DNA of 64,000 nucleotides from Mycobacterium shinjukuense (lineage in GTDB: Bacteria; Actinomycetota; Actinomycetes; Mycobacteriales; Mycobacteriaceae), in assembly GCF_010730055.1 (NCBI RefSeq), contig NZ_AP022575.1, forward strand, positions 2,542,001-2,606,000, given 5' to 3'. Both the position numbers and the translations under genes were made by a program. Shown one piece after another: positions 52,138-61,261 of this stretch. The notes below the pieces were generated by a model. That model did not search any database and was not told the origin of the DNA. It worked only from the letters and a program-made list of their open reading frames with translations. The first letter of the stretch is position 1. Each line of letters opens with the position of its first letter.

Positions 52138-53361
52138 TTAGCCGCCCCGCATTTGAATCCCCGGTTCTTGCATGGCCCGTCGCAACTGCCCCGCTTCCGG
52201 CCTGAGGGAAGGCGCCTGTTCTTCCCCCGCCGACTCGGTCTCCGCGGCCTGCTGATCCTCGGTTGCACCTGACCGCAGCGCCGACTCCGGAATTCCAGAA
52301 CCCGTGCGTTGTGCCGTCCGCGGTGATGCCGGAGCCGCCTTGGCCGCAACTTCCGGGTCCGCCGTGGGCAATACCCCCACTCGTGGAACCGGCGCCTCGG
52401 CTTCCGCGGCTTCCGTAGGTGGCGGAGCCGGTGGTTCCGGCGCCCGGATTGGCGCCGTGGTGGTTGTAGCGCCCGCGTGTGTGCTGCCGGACCCGATCTG
52501 ACCGCCGCCGACACCTAGGAGCGGGACCGGGACGCCGACGATCCCCGGGCTCACCACGCCGGTGTTGGCACTGGTAGTGCTGGAACCGACGATGTTTGCG
52601 GTGCCAACATCACCGCTGCCGACGTTCCCCGGACGTGCCAGGCCAACGGCCGGATCACCGGGCGCGAACCCAGCGCCGGCGGTCCCACCTCCGACGTATG
52701 CTGTGCCCCCTCCGTCGGCGGTTGCGCTGCCGGCACCCCCGCCGGCCGCACCGATGTTCTCCTGGCCACTGCCGGCGCTGGTGTCAGCGGAGCCGCTCGT
52801 GCCGCCGCCGGCCAAGGCGCCACCGGCCAGACCCGGAAGTCTTTGCAGCAAGGTCCGCCACGGCACCACCTGCGCGGCCACCGCCGACACCCCGGAGTAG
52901 TACCCGGACATGGCGGCCACGTCCGCGGCCCACATCTCTTCGTACATGGCCTCAGCGGCCGCTATCGCCGGCGCGTTCTGGCCGAACAAATTCGACAGCA
53001 CCAGCTGCACGAACGCGTTGCGGTTAGCCGAAACCGCCGACGGAAGCACCGTCGCCGCCTGCGCCGCCTCGAACATGCTGGCCACGGCGCGCGCCTGTCC
53101 CGCGGCCCCGGCTGACTGAGCCGCCGCCGCGGCCAGCCACCCCGCATACGGCGCCGCCGCGGCCGCCATCGCCGCCGCCGCCGGGCCCTGCCACGCCTGA
53201 CTCGCCAACCCGGCCGTCACCGAGGCAAAGGATTGCGCCGCGGCCCCCAATTCGTCGGCAAGCCCATCCCAAGCCGCCGCGGCTTGCAACATCGGCGCGG
53301 CACCCGCCCCGACGAACATTCGCAAAGAGTTGATCTCCGGGGGTAGCACGAAGAAACTCAC
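52138..53361 (-). CDS. PPE52: PPE protein (PPE52/Rv3144c-like)
   Basis: The 407-residue protein begins MSFFVLPPEINSLRMFVGAG, with GLASQAWQGPAAAAM and SNLFGQNAPAIAAAEAMYEEMWAADVAAMSGYY, a complete PPE domain. The C-terminal half is low-complexity Gly/Ala/Pro sequence (GGGTAYVGGGTAG, APEPPAPPPTEAAEAEAP) with an acidic end and no MPTR. It is the PPE gene that precedes nuo in M. tuberculosis. Export by ESX-5 is expected. Confidence 0.8.
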   Translation of the reverse strand: MSFFVLPPEINSLRMFVGAGAAPMLQAAAAWDGLADELGAAAQSFASVTAGLASQAWQGPAAAAMAAAAAPYAGWLAAAAAQSAGAAGQARAVASMFEAAQAATVLPSAVSANRNAFVQLVLSNLFGQNAPAIAAAEAMYEEMWAADVAAMSGYYSGVSAVAAQVVPWRTLLQRLPGLAGGALAGGGTSGSADTSAGSGQENIGAAGGGAGSATADGGGTAYVGGGTAGAGFAPGDPAVGLARPGNVGSGDVGTANIVGSSTTSANTGVVSPGIVGVPVPLLGVGGGQIGSGSTHAGATTTTAPIRAPEPPAPPPTEAAEAEAPVPRVGVLPTADPEVAAKAAPASPRTAQRTGSGIPESALRSGATEDQQAAETESAGEEQAPSLRPEAGQLRRAMQEPGIQMRGG

Positions 53362-53630
53362 GGCCCTACAGTCCCAGATCGTCTGGCAGTCTCACACCGA
53401 CATCGGCCAAGCCCTGCGATTGCTGTACGGCTACCAAGAGTAACAACCAGTGCTCCCGATCGGCTGGTCAACCCCGGCATCGATCGAATGCCGCCGCGAC
53501 GGTCAGCGATCAGGCCTGCGCCGGGCCCAACCGTGGGTCGGCACCGCGCGGCCGCTAATCCCCGGGTGTCGCCCGGCCTGACCCCCGGGCACGTGCCCCA
53601 GCGGCCGCGCGACTATGTTGAAGGTCATTG

Positions 53631-53656
53631 TGACGGGCCACCAGCCCGGTCCGTCA
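53631..53656. promoter_or_regulatory. Inverted repeat in the nuo promoter region
   Basis: TGACGGGCC (53631-53639) and GGTCCGTCA (53648-53656) form a 9-bp dyad with one mismatch and an 8-bp spacer, 63 bp before nuoA. The 357-bp gap 53362-53718 between divergent PPE52 and nuoA holds no other feature I can support. Confidence 0.4.
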
Positions 53657-53718
53657 CGACAGCCCCGCCACCGCCTGGCCGCTGCGCCGGCGGCCCGTAC
53701 GACGGATCAGGGAGCGAG

Positions 53719-54093
53719 TTGAACGCCTACATACCCATCTTGGTTCTGGCGGCGCTGGCCGCCGCCTTTGCAGTGGTGTCGGTCGTGATCGCAAGCCTGG
53801 TCGGCCCGTCCCGCTTCAACCGGTCAAAGCAAGCGGCCTACGAATGTGGAATCGAGCCGGCCAGCCCAGCCAGCGGTCCGCATGCCACCACCGGGCAGCG
53901 ATTCCCGATCAAGTACTACCTCACCGCCATGTTGTTCATCGTCTTCGACATCGAAATCGTGTTCCTCTACCCGTGGGCGGTCAGCTACGACTCACTGGGC
54001 ACGTTCGCGCTCGTCGAAATGGCGATCTTCATGCTCACGGTGTTCGTGGCCTACGCGTACGTCTGGCGCCGCGGGGGCCTGACGTGGGATTGA
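53719..54093 (+). CDS. nuoA: NADH-quinone oxidoreductase subunit A
   Basis: The 124-residue membrane subunit has three helices (ILVLAALAAAFAVVSVVIASLV, IKYYLTAMLFIVFDIEIVFLYPWAV, FALVEMAIFMLTVFVAYAYVW) and the conserved Cys loop KQAAYECGIEP next to the quinone site. It starts at TTG (LNAYIPI) behind GGGAGCGAG; longer starts would add non-conserved sequence. It begins the complex I operon. Confidence 0.95.
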   Translation: MNAYIPILVLAALAAAFAVVSVVIASLVGPSRFNRSKQAAYECGIEPASPASGPHATTGQRFPIKYYLTAMLFIVFDIEIVFLYPWAVSYDSLGTFALVEMAIFMLTVFVAYAYVWRRGGLTWD

Positions 54094-54101
54094 GGTAGGG
54101 C

Positions 54102-54656
54102 GTGGGCCTGGAAGAACAGCTGCCCGGCGGGATCCTGCTGTCGACGGTGGAGAAAGTGGCGGGGTATGTCCGCAAGAGCTCACTGTGGCCGGCCACATTC
54201 GGGTTGGCCTGCTGCGCAATCGAGATGATGGCGACGGCGGGCCCACGGTTCGACATCGCACGGTTCGGGATGGAGCGGTTCTCGGCGACGCCACGACAGG
54301 CCGACCTGATGATCGTCGCGGGCCGGGTGAGCCAGAAAATGGCGCCGGTGCTGCGCCAGATCTATGACCAGATGGCCGAACCGAAATGGGTGCTGGCGAT
54401 GGGTGTGTGCGCCTCGTCGGGCGGAATGTTCAACAACTACGCCATCGTCCAGGGCGTTGACCACGTCGTTCCCGTCGACATCTACCTGCCCGGCTGCCCG
54501 CCCCGGCCCGAGATGCTGTTGCACGCAATCCTGCGGCTGCACGAGAAGATTCAGGAAATGCCGTTGGGGGTCAACCGGGAGCGTGCCATCGCCGAAGCCG
54601 AGCAGGCGGCGTTGGCGGCCCGGCCCACGATCGAGCTGCGCGGGCTGCTGCGATGA
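54102..54656 (+). CDS. nuoB: NADH-quinone oxidoreductase subunit B
   Basis: The 184-residue subunit holds cluster N2: the vicinal cysteines in GLACCAIEMMATAGPRFD, then VCASSGGMFNNYA and the CPPRPE motif. N2 is the last iron-sulfur cluster before quinone. It starts at GTG, 8 bp after nuoA, and its stop overlaps nuoC by 4 bp. Confidence 0.96.
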   Translation: MGLEEQLPGGILLSTVEKVAGYVRKSSLWPATFGLACCAIEMMATAGPRFDIARFGMERFSATPRQADLMIVAGRVSQKMAPVLRQIYDQMAEPKWVLAMGVCASSGGMFNNYAIVQGVDHVVPVDIYLPGCPPRPEMLLHAILRLHEKIQEMPLGVNRERAIAEAEQAALAARPTIELRGLLR

Positions 54657-55369
54657 GCTCCCCAACTCCAGACCCGCAGCAACCGGTAGGCCGCCCCGCC
54701 TACTCCAGCGAAGAGGTTGTCGACGTGCGCCGCGGCATGTTCGGCGTTTCCGGCACCGGCGACACCTCCGGGTACGGACGGCTGGTCCGCCAGGTCGCGC
54801 TCCCGGGCGACAGCCCCCGCCCGTACGGCGGCTACTTCGACGACATCGTCGACCGGTTGGCCGAGGCGCTGCGGCACGACGGCGTCGAATTCGACGACGC
54901 GATTGAGAAGGTCGTGGTCTACCGCGACGAACTGACCCTGCACGTCCGTCGGGACCTGCTACCGCGGGTGGCTCAATGTCTGCGCGATGAACCGGAGTTG
55001 CGCTTCGAACTGTGCCTAGGCGTCAGCGGGGTGCACTACCCGCACGAGACCGGTCGCGAACTGCACGCCGTCTACCCGCTGCAGTCGATCACACATGGCC
55101 GTCGGCTGCGGCTGGAAGTGTGCGCACCCGACAGTGATCCGCACATCCCTTCGCTGTTTTCGGTTTACCCGACCAATGACTGGCACGAGCGGGAAACCTA
55201 CGACTTCTTCGGGATCATCTTCGACGGCCATCCGTCGCTGACCAGAATCGAGATGCCCGACGACTGGCAGGGCCATCCGCAGCGCAAGGACTACCCACTG
55301 GGCGGCATCCCGGTCGAATACAAGGGCGCGCAGATACCCCCGCCCGACGAGCGCAGGGGCTACAACTGA
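54653..55369 (+). CDS. nuoC: NADH-quinone oxidoreductase subunit C
   Basis: The 238-residue subunit has the 30-kDa signature ERETYDFFGIIFDGHPSLTRIEMPDDWQGHPQRKDYPLGG. The N-terminal 70 residues (QQPVGRPAYSSEEVVDVRRG) are an actinobacterial extension. Its stop shares a base with the nuoD start. Confidence 0.95.
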   Translation: MSSPTPDPQQPVGRPAYSSEEVVDVRRGMFGVSGTGDTSGYGRLVRQVALPGDSPRPYGGYFDDIVDRLAEALRHDGVEFDDAIEKVVVYRDELTLHVRRDLLPRVAQCLRDEPELRFELCLGVSGVHYPHETGRELHAVYPLQSITHGRRLRLEVCAPDSDPHIPSLFSVYPTNDWHERETYDFFGIIFDGHPSLTRIEMPDDWQGHPQRKDYPLGGIPVEYKGAQIPPPDERRGYN

Positions 55370-56691
55370 TGACCGCGATTACCGACTCGGCCGGCGGCCC
55401 CGGGGAAACCGTCCTGGTCGTTGGTGGACAGGACTGGGACCAGATCGTCGACGCCGCCCGCAAAGCGGATCCCGGTGAGCGCATCGTGGTCAACATGGGT
55501 CCCCAGCACCCGTCCACCCACGGGGTGTTGCGGTTGATCCTGGAGATCGAGGGCGAAACGATCACCGAGGCCCGGTGCGGAATCGGCTACCTGCACACCG
55601 GAATCGAGAAGAACCTCGAATACCGGTACTGGACCCAGGGCGTCACCTTCGTCACCCGAATGGATTACCTGTCACCGTTTTTCAACGAGACCGCCTACTG
55701 CCTGGGCGTGGAGAAGCTGCTCGGCATCACCGAGCAGATACCGGAGCGGGTCAACGTCATCCGGGTGCTGATGATGGAGCTCAACCGGATCTCCTCGCAT
55801 CTGGTCGCCCTGGCGACCGGCGGCATGGAATTGGGTGCGATGACGGCGATGTTCATCGGCTTCCGGGCACGCGAGATCATCCTCTGCCTGTTCGAGTCCA
55901 TCACCGGTCTGCGGATGAACCACGCCTACATCCGGCCCGGCGGGGTGGCGCAGGACTTACCGCCCAACGCGGCCAGCGAGATCGCGGAAGCCATCAAGAA
56001 GCTGAAGCAGCCCTTGCGCGAAATGGGGGACCTGCTCAACGAAAATGCGATCTGGAAGGCCCGCACCGAAAACATCGGGTACCTGGATCTTGCCGGATGC
56101 ATGGCGCTGGGCATCACCGGCCCGATCCTGCGCTCCACCGGGTTGCCCCACGACCTGCGCAAAAGCGAACCCTACTGCGGATACGAAAACTACGAATTCG
56201 ACGTGATCACCGATGACCGCTGTGATGCCTACGGGCGCTACATCATTCGCGTCAAAGAGATGTGGGAGTCATTGAAGATCGTGGAGCAGTGTCTGGACAA
56301 GTTGCGGCCGGGCCCGACGATGATCGAGGACCGCAAGCTGGCCTGGCCGGCCGATCTGGCGATAGGCCCCGACGGCCTGGGCAACTCGCCGCAGCACATC
56401 GCCAAGATCATGGGCAGCTCCATGGAGGCATTGATCCATCACTTCAAGCTGGTGACCGAGGGCATCCGCGTTCCCGCCGGCCAGGTGTACGTGGCGGTGG
56501 AATCGCCCCGCGGTGAGCTTGGCGTGCACATGGTCAGCGACGGCGGCACCCGCCCCTATCGGGTGCACTTCCGCGACCCGTCCTTCACCAACCTGCAGTC
56601 GGTGGCCGCGATGTGTGAAGGCGGAATGGTCGCCGACCTGATCGCCGCGGTCGCCAGCATCGATCCCGTCATGGGAGGGGTGGACCGATGA
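55369..56691 (+). CDS. nuoD: NADH-quinone oxidoreductase subunit D
   Basis: The 440-residue 49-kDa subunit has NMGPQHPSTHGVLRLILEIEGE, EARCGIGYLHTGIEKNLEYR, RGGVAQD-type quinone-site residues and the C-terminal ESPRGELGVHMVSDGGTRPYRVHFRDPSFTNL. With NuoB it forms the quinone pocket. It overlaps nuoE by 4 bp. Confidence 0.96.
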   Translation: MTAITDSAGGPGETVLVVGGQDWDQIVDAARKADPGERIVVNMGPQHPSTHGVLRLILEIEGETITEARCGIGYLHTGIEKNLEYRYWTQGVTFVTRMDYLSPFFNETAYCLGVEKLLGITEQIPERVNVIRVLMMELNRISSHLVALATGGMELGAMTAMFIGFRAREIILCLFESITGLRMNHAYIRPGGVAQDLPPNAASEIAEAIKKLKQPLREMGDLLNENAIWKARTENIGYLDLAGCMALGITGPILRSTGLPHDLRKSEPYCGYENYEFDVITDDRCDAYGRYIIRVKEMWESLKIVEQCLDKLRPGPTMIEDRKLAWPADLAIGPDGLGNSPQHIAKIMGSSMEALIHHFKLVTEGIRVPAGQVYVAVESPRGELGVHMVSDGGTRPYRVHFRDPSFTNLQSVAAMCEGGMVADLIAAVASIDPVMGGVDR

Positions 56692-57449
56692 CGACCGGCC
56701 CGCAAGGCGAGCGCGTCTTCATCCGGCTCGGCCCGCCACCGGACGAGCCCAACCAGTTCGCCACCGACGCGGCCCCGCGGTGCTATCCGCCGGAGGTGCG
56801 GGCGCGGCTGGAGGTCGACGCCAAGGAGATCATCGGCCGCTATCCCGACAAGCGCTCGGCGCTGTTGCCGTTGCTGCACCTGGTGCAGGGCGAGGACTCC
56901 TACCTGACGCCGGCGGGTTTGGCGTTCTGCGCCGATCAGCTGGGATTGACCGGGGCCGAGGTGTCGGCGGTGGCCAGCTTCTACACCATGTACCGCCGTC
57001 GCCCCACCGGTGAATACCTGGTCGGCGTCTGCACCAACACGCTGTGCGCGGTGATGGGCGGCGACGCCATCTTCGATAGCCTCACCGAGCATCTCGGTGT
57101 CGGCCACGACGAAACCACCCCCGATGGGGCGATCACCCTGCAACACATCGAATGCAACGCCGCCTGCGACTACGCACCCGTGGTGATGGTCAACTGGGAA
57201 TTCTTCGACAACCAGACTTGCGAGTCGGCGCGCGCGCTCGCCGACTCGCTGCGCGCCGGCAAGCCGCTGGCGCCCACCCGCGGCGCCCCGTTGTGCGGCT
57301 TCCGCCAGACCGCGCGCATCCTGGCTGGCCTGCCCGACCAGCGTCCCGACGGGGGCCAGGGTGGCCCGGGCGCGGCCACCGTGGCCGGGCTGCGGGTTGC
57401 GCACGAAAACGACATGCAAGCACCGCCACCGCCGGGGGCGGGCCAGTGA
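56688..57449 (+). CDS. nuoE: NADH-quinone oxidoreductase subunit E
   Basis: The 253-residue 24-kDa subunit binds the 2Fe-2S cluster N1a through CTNTLC near residue 115 and CNAACDYAP. The last 60 residues are a low-complexity tail (GAPLCGFRQTARILAGLPDQ...) typical of mycobacterial NuoE. Its stop overlaps the GTG of nuoF. Confidence 0.95.
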   Translation: MTTGPQGERVFIRLGPPPDEPNQFATDAAPRCYPPEVRARLEVDAKEIIGRYPDKRSALLPLLHLVQGEDSYLTPAGLAFCADQLGLTGAEVSAVASFYTMYRRRPTGEYLVGVCTNTLCAVMGGDAIFDSLTEHLGVGHDETTPDGAITLQHIECNAACDYAPVVMVNWEFFDNQTCESARALADSLRAGKPLAPTRGAPLCGFRQTARILAGLPDQRPDGGQGGPGAATVAGLRVAHENDMQAPPPPGAGQ

Positions 57450-58774
57450 CCACCCAGGCCACCCTGCTGACCCCGGTGTTGAGCCGCTACTGGGACGACC
57501 CTCAGTCGTGGACCCTGGCGACCTATCAACGCCACGGCGGCTATTCCGCGCTGACGAAGGCCCTGGCGATGCGGCCCGACGAGGTGATCGCGACCGTCAA
57601 GGACTCCGGCCTGCGCGGCCGCGGCGGCGCGGGCTTCGCCACCGGCACCAAGTGGTCGTTCATCCCGCAAGGCGACACCGGCGCGGCCGCCAAGCCGCAC
57701 TACCTGGTGGTCAACGCCGACGAGTCGGAACCCGGGACGTGCAAAGACATTCCGCTGATGCTGGCGACGCCGCACGCGCTCATCGAGGGCGTCGTCATCG
57801 CCGCCTACGCGATCCGCGCCCACCACGCGTTCATCTACGTGCGCGGTGAGGTGCTGCCGGTGCTGCGCCGGCTGCAGAACGCGGTGGCCGAGGCCTACGC
57901 CGCCGGCTTCCTCGGCCGCAACATCGGCGGATCCGGCTTTCACCTGGAGCTGGTGGTGCATGCCGGGGCGGGCGCCTACATCTGCGGTGAGGAAACCGCG
58001 CTGCTCGACTCGCTGGAGGGCCGGCGCGGCCAGCCGCGGCTGCGGCCCCCCTTTCCCGCGGTGGCTGGTCTCTACGGCTGCCCCACGGTGATCAACAACG
58101 TCGAAACCATCGCCAGCGTGCCGTCGATCATCCTCAACGGCGTCGACTGGTTCCGGTCGATGGGCAGCGAGAAATCACCCGGCTTCACGCTGTATTCGCT
58201 GTCCGGGCACATCACCCGCCCCGGCCAGTACGAGGCCCCGCTGGGCATCACGTTGCGCGAGCTGCTCGACTACGCCGGCGGTGTGCGCGCCGGACACCGG
58301 TTGAAGTTCTGGACCCCGGGCGGGTCGTCGACCCCGCTGCTCACCGACGAGCACCTCGATGTGCCGCTGGACTACGAGGGTGTGGCCCAAGCCGGCTCGA
58401 TGCTGGGGACCAAGGCGCTGGAGATCTTCGACGAGACCACCTGCGTGGTGCGCGCGGTGCGCCGCTGGACCGAGTTCTACAAGCACGAATCCTGCGGGAA
58501 ATGCACGCCGTGCCGGGAGGGCACCTTCTGGCTGGACAAGATCTACCAACGGCTGGAAACCGGGCGAGGTACCCACGAGGACCTCGACAAGCTGCTGGAT
58601 ATCTCCGACTCCATCCTGGGAAAGTCGTTCTGCGCGTTGGGCGACGGCGCCGCCAGCCCGGTGATGTCGTCGATCAAGCACTTCCGCGACGAGTACGTCG
58701 CGCACGTCGAAGGAGGAGGTTGCCCGTTCGACCCCCGGGAATCGATGCTGACGCCGAACGGAGTGAATGCGTGA
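57446..58774 (+). CDS. nuoF: NADH-quinone oxidoreductase subunit F
   Basis: The 442-residue subunit binds NADH and FMN (GLRGRGGAGFATGTKW, NADESEPGTCKDI, GAGAYICGEETALLDSLEG) and cluster N3 through ESCGKCTPCREG and a later C in SFCALGDGA. It starts at GTG 57446. A 75-bp gap with a dispersed repeat separates it from nuoG. Confidence 0.96.
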   Translation: MTTQATLLTPVLSRYWDDPQSWTLATYQRHGGYSALTKALAMRPDEVIATVKDSGLRGRGGAGFATGTKWSFIPQGDTGAAAKPHYLVVNADESEPGTCKDIPLMLATPHALIEGVVIAAYAIRAHHAFIYVRGEVLPVLRRLQNAVAEAYAAGFLGRNIGGSGFHLELVVHAGAGAYICGEETALLDSLEGRRGQPRLRPPFPAVAGLYGCPTVINNVETIASVPSIILNGVDWFRSMGSEKSPGFTLYSLSGHITRPGQYEAPLGITLRELLDYAGGVRAGHRLKFWTPGGSSTPLLTDEHLDVPLDYEGVAQAGSMLGTKALEIFDETTCVVRAVRRWTEFYKHESCGKCTPCREGTFWLDKIYQRLETGRGTHEDLDKLLDISDSILGKSFCALGDGAASPVMSSIKHFRDEYVAHVEGGGCPFDPRESMLTPNGVNA

Positions 58775-58810
58775 CCGCGCCGGCGACGATGCAGAGAACA
58801 GGAGCGATGT

Positions 58811-58842
58811 GGGGCACCTCCCGCTTGCGGGGGAGAGGAGCG
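58811..58842. repeat. Dispersed GC-rich palindromic repeat between nuoF and nuoG
   Basis: The sequence around CTCCCGCTTGCGGGGGAGAG forms a short hairpin. Its reverse complement recurs at 62495-62524 inside nuoI, with CTCTCCCCCGCAAGCGGG common to both. Repeats of this form are frequent in mycobacterial genomes. It may reduce read-through between nuoF and nuoG. Confidence 0.65.
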
Positions 58843-58849
58843 GCGCTCG

Positions 58850-61261
58850 ATGACTAAGCCAGCCGACGCCGAAACCCGCGTGGCCCAGCCACAGCTGGTG
58901 ACCCTGACCATCGACGGCGCCGAAATCAGCGTTCCCAAGGGCACGCTGGTGATTCGCGCCGCCGAGCTGATGGGCATCCAGATCCCGAGATTCTGCGACC
59001 ACCCGCTGCTGGAGCCCGTCGGCGCCTGCCGGCAATGCCTGGTCGAGGTCGAGGGGCAACGCAAGCCGCTGGCGTCGTGCACCACCGTGGCCACCGACAA
59101 CATGGTGGTGCGCACCCAACTCACCTCGGAGATCGCCGACAAAGCCCAGCACGGTGTGATGGAACTGCTGCTGATCAACCATCCGCTGGATTGCCCGATG
59201 TGCGACAAGGGCGGCGAATGCCCGTTGCAGAACCAGGCGATGTCCAACGGCCGCACGGATTCTCGCTTCACCGACGCCAAACGCACCTTCGCCAAGCCGA
59301 TCAACATCTCCTCGCAGGTGCTGCTGGATCGCGAGCGCTGCATCCTGTGCGCGCGGTGCACCCGGTTCTCCGACCAGATCGCCGGGGATCCGTTCATCGA
59401 GATGCAGGAGCGGGGCGCCTTGCAGCAGGTCGGCATCTCCGTCGACCAACCGTTTGACTCCTATTTCTCCGGCAACACGGTGCAGATCTGCCCGGTGGGT
59501 GCGCTGACCGGGACCGCCTACCGGTTCCGGGCGCGTCCGTTCGACCTGGTGTCCAGCCCCAGCGTCTGCGAGCACTGCGCGTCGGGCTGTGCGCAGCGCA
59601 CCGACCATCGCCGCGGTAAGGTGCTGCGCCGGCTTGCCGGTGACGACCCGGAAGTCAACGAGGAGTGGAACTGCGACAAGGGCCGGTGGGCCTTCGCCTA
59701 CGCGACCCAGCCGGACGTGATCACCACACCGCTGATCCGCGACGCCGACGGCGCGCTGGTGCCCGCCTCGTGGTCGCACGCCATGGTGGCGGCCGCGCAG
59801 GGACTGCAGTCCGCCCGCGGCCGCGCGGGGGTTCTGGTCGGCGGCCGGGTGACCTGGGAAGACGCCTACGCGTATGCCAAGTTCGCCCGAATCACGTTGG
59901 ACACCAACGATATCGACTTTCGCGCCCGGCCGCATTCGGCCGAGGAGGCCGACTTTCTGGCGGCCCGCATCGCGGGGCGGCCAGTCACCGTCAGCTATTC
60001 GGATCTGGAATCGGCACCGGTGGTGTTGCTCGTCGGGTTCGAGCCGGAAGACGAGTCGCCGATCGTGTTCCTGCGGTTGCGCAAGGCCGCCCGCAAACAC
60101 GGGGTGCCGGTGTACGCGATCGCCCCGTTTGCCACTCGCGGCCTGCGGAAGATGTCGGGGCGGTTGATCAAAACCGTTCCTGGAGCCGAGCCCTCGACGC
60201 TGGACGGGCTGGCCACCGGTGAGGTGGGTGATCTGCTGGCGACGCCGGGCGCGGTGATCATGGTCGGGGAACGCTTGGCCACCGTACCCGGTGGATTGTC
60301 CGCGGCGGCGCGGCTGGCCGACACCACCGGCGCCCGGTTGGCGTGGGTGCCGCGACGGGCCGGCGAACGCGGCGCGCTGGAAGCCGGCGCGCTGCCGGCA
60401 CTGCTGCCCGGTGGCCGTCCGCTGGCCGACGACACCGCCCGCGCGCAGGTGTGCACGGCCTGGCATGTCGCCGAATTGCCCACGACCGCCGGCCGGGACG
60501 CCGACGGCATGCTGGCCGCCGCTGCCGACGGAACCCTGGCAGCGTTGCTGGTCGGCGGCGTCGAACCGGCCGACTTCGCCGATCCCGACGCGGTGCTGGC
60601 CGCGCTGGACGCCGCCGGTTTCGTGGTCAGCCTGGAACTGCGGCACAGCGCCGTTACCGAGCGCGCCGACGTGGTGTTTCCGGTCGCGCCGACCACCCAG
60701 AAGGCCGGCGCGTTCGTCAACTGGGAGGGCCGCTACCGCGGCTTCGAACCCGCGCTGCACGGCAGCACCCAGCAAGCGGGCCAGTCGGATCACCGGGTGC
60801 TCGACGCGCTGGCCGCCGAAATGGGGGTCTACCTGGGATTGGCCACCGTCGAGGCGGCTCGCGAGGAGCTTGCCGCGCTGGGCGCCTGGCACGGCAAACA
60901 CGCGTCCACCCCCCACGTCACGGCCCCCGGACCCGGCCATCCCGGGAAGGGTGAGGCGATACTGGCCGGCTGGCGGCTGCTGCTGGACGGCGGCCGCCTG
61001 CAGGATGGCGAACCGCATCTGGCCGGCACCGCACGCAAACCGGTGGTGCGGCTGTCGGCCGATACCGCGGCCGAGATCGGCGCCGAGGACGGCGACGCGG
61101 TCACGGTCAGCACGCCGCGCGGCTCGATCACCCTGCCGCTGACGGTCACCGACATGCCCGACCGGGTGGTGTGGCTGCCGCTGAACTCACCGGGTTCGGC
61201 GGTGCACCAAGAGCTCGGCGCGACGATCGGCAGCGTCGTCCACATCGGAGTGGGCTCATGA
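58850..61261 (+). CDS. nuoG: NADH-quinone oxidoreductase subunit G
   Basis: The 803-residue subunit has an N-terminal 2Fe-2S domain (FCDHPLLEPVGACRQCLVEVEGQ), a His-liganded cluster and 4Fe-4S sites (CPMCDKGGECPLQ, CILCARCTRFSDQIAG, CEHCASGCAQRTD, NEEWNCDKGRWAF), then a molybdopterin-oxidoreductase-like domain without molybdenum chemistry. The last 90 residues include a domain like formate dehydrogenase ends (AEIGAEDGDAVTVSTPRGSITLPLTV). Its stop overlaps nuoH by 4 bp. Confidence 0.96.
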   Translation: MTKPADAETRVAQPQLVTLTIDGAEISVPKGTLVIRAAELMGIQIPRFCDHPLLEPVGACRQCLVEVEGQRKPLASCTTVATDNMVVRTQLTSEIADKAQHGVMELLLINHPLDCPMCDKGGECPLQNQAMSNGRTDSRFTDAKRTFAKPINISSQVLLDRERCILCARCTRFSDQIAGDPFIEMQERGALQQVGISVDQPFDSYFSGNTVQICPVGALTGTAYRFRARPFDLVSSPSVCEHCASGCAQRTDHRRGKVLRRLAGDDPEVNEEWNCDKGRWAFAYATQPDVITTPLIRDADGALVPASWSHAMVAAAQGLQSARGRAGVLVGGRVTWEDAYAYAKFARITLDTNDIDFRARPHSAEEADFLAARIAGRPVTVSYSDLESAPVVLLVGFEPEDESPIVFLRLRKAARKHGVPVYAIAPFATRGLRKMSGRLIKTVPGAEPSTLDGLATGEVGDLLATPGAVIMVGERLATVPGGLSAAARLADTTGARLAWVPRRAGERGALEAGALPALLPGGRPLADDTARAQVCTAWHVAELPTTAGRDADGMLAAAADGTLAALLVGGVEPADFADPDAVLAALDAAGFVVSLELRHSAVTERADVVFPVAPTTQKAGAFVNWEGRYRGFEPALHGSTQQAGQSDHRVLDALAAEMGVYLGLATVEAAREELAALGAWHGKHASTPHVTAPGPGHPGKGEAILAGWRLLLDGGRLQDGEPHLAGTARKPVVRLSADTAAEIGAEDGDAVTVSTPRGSITLPLTVTDMPDRVVWLPLNSPGSAVHQELGATIGSVVHIGVGS

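Noticed and set aside
58175..61018. A 947-codon open frame on the reverse strand opposite nuoF-nuoG
   Set aside because: The sense strand holds nuoG with all its cluster motifs; the antisense frame is a high-GC artefact rich in Arg, Gly and His.
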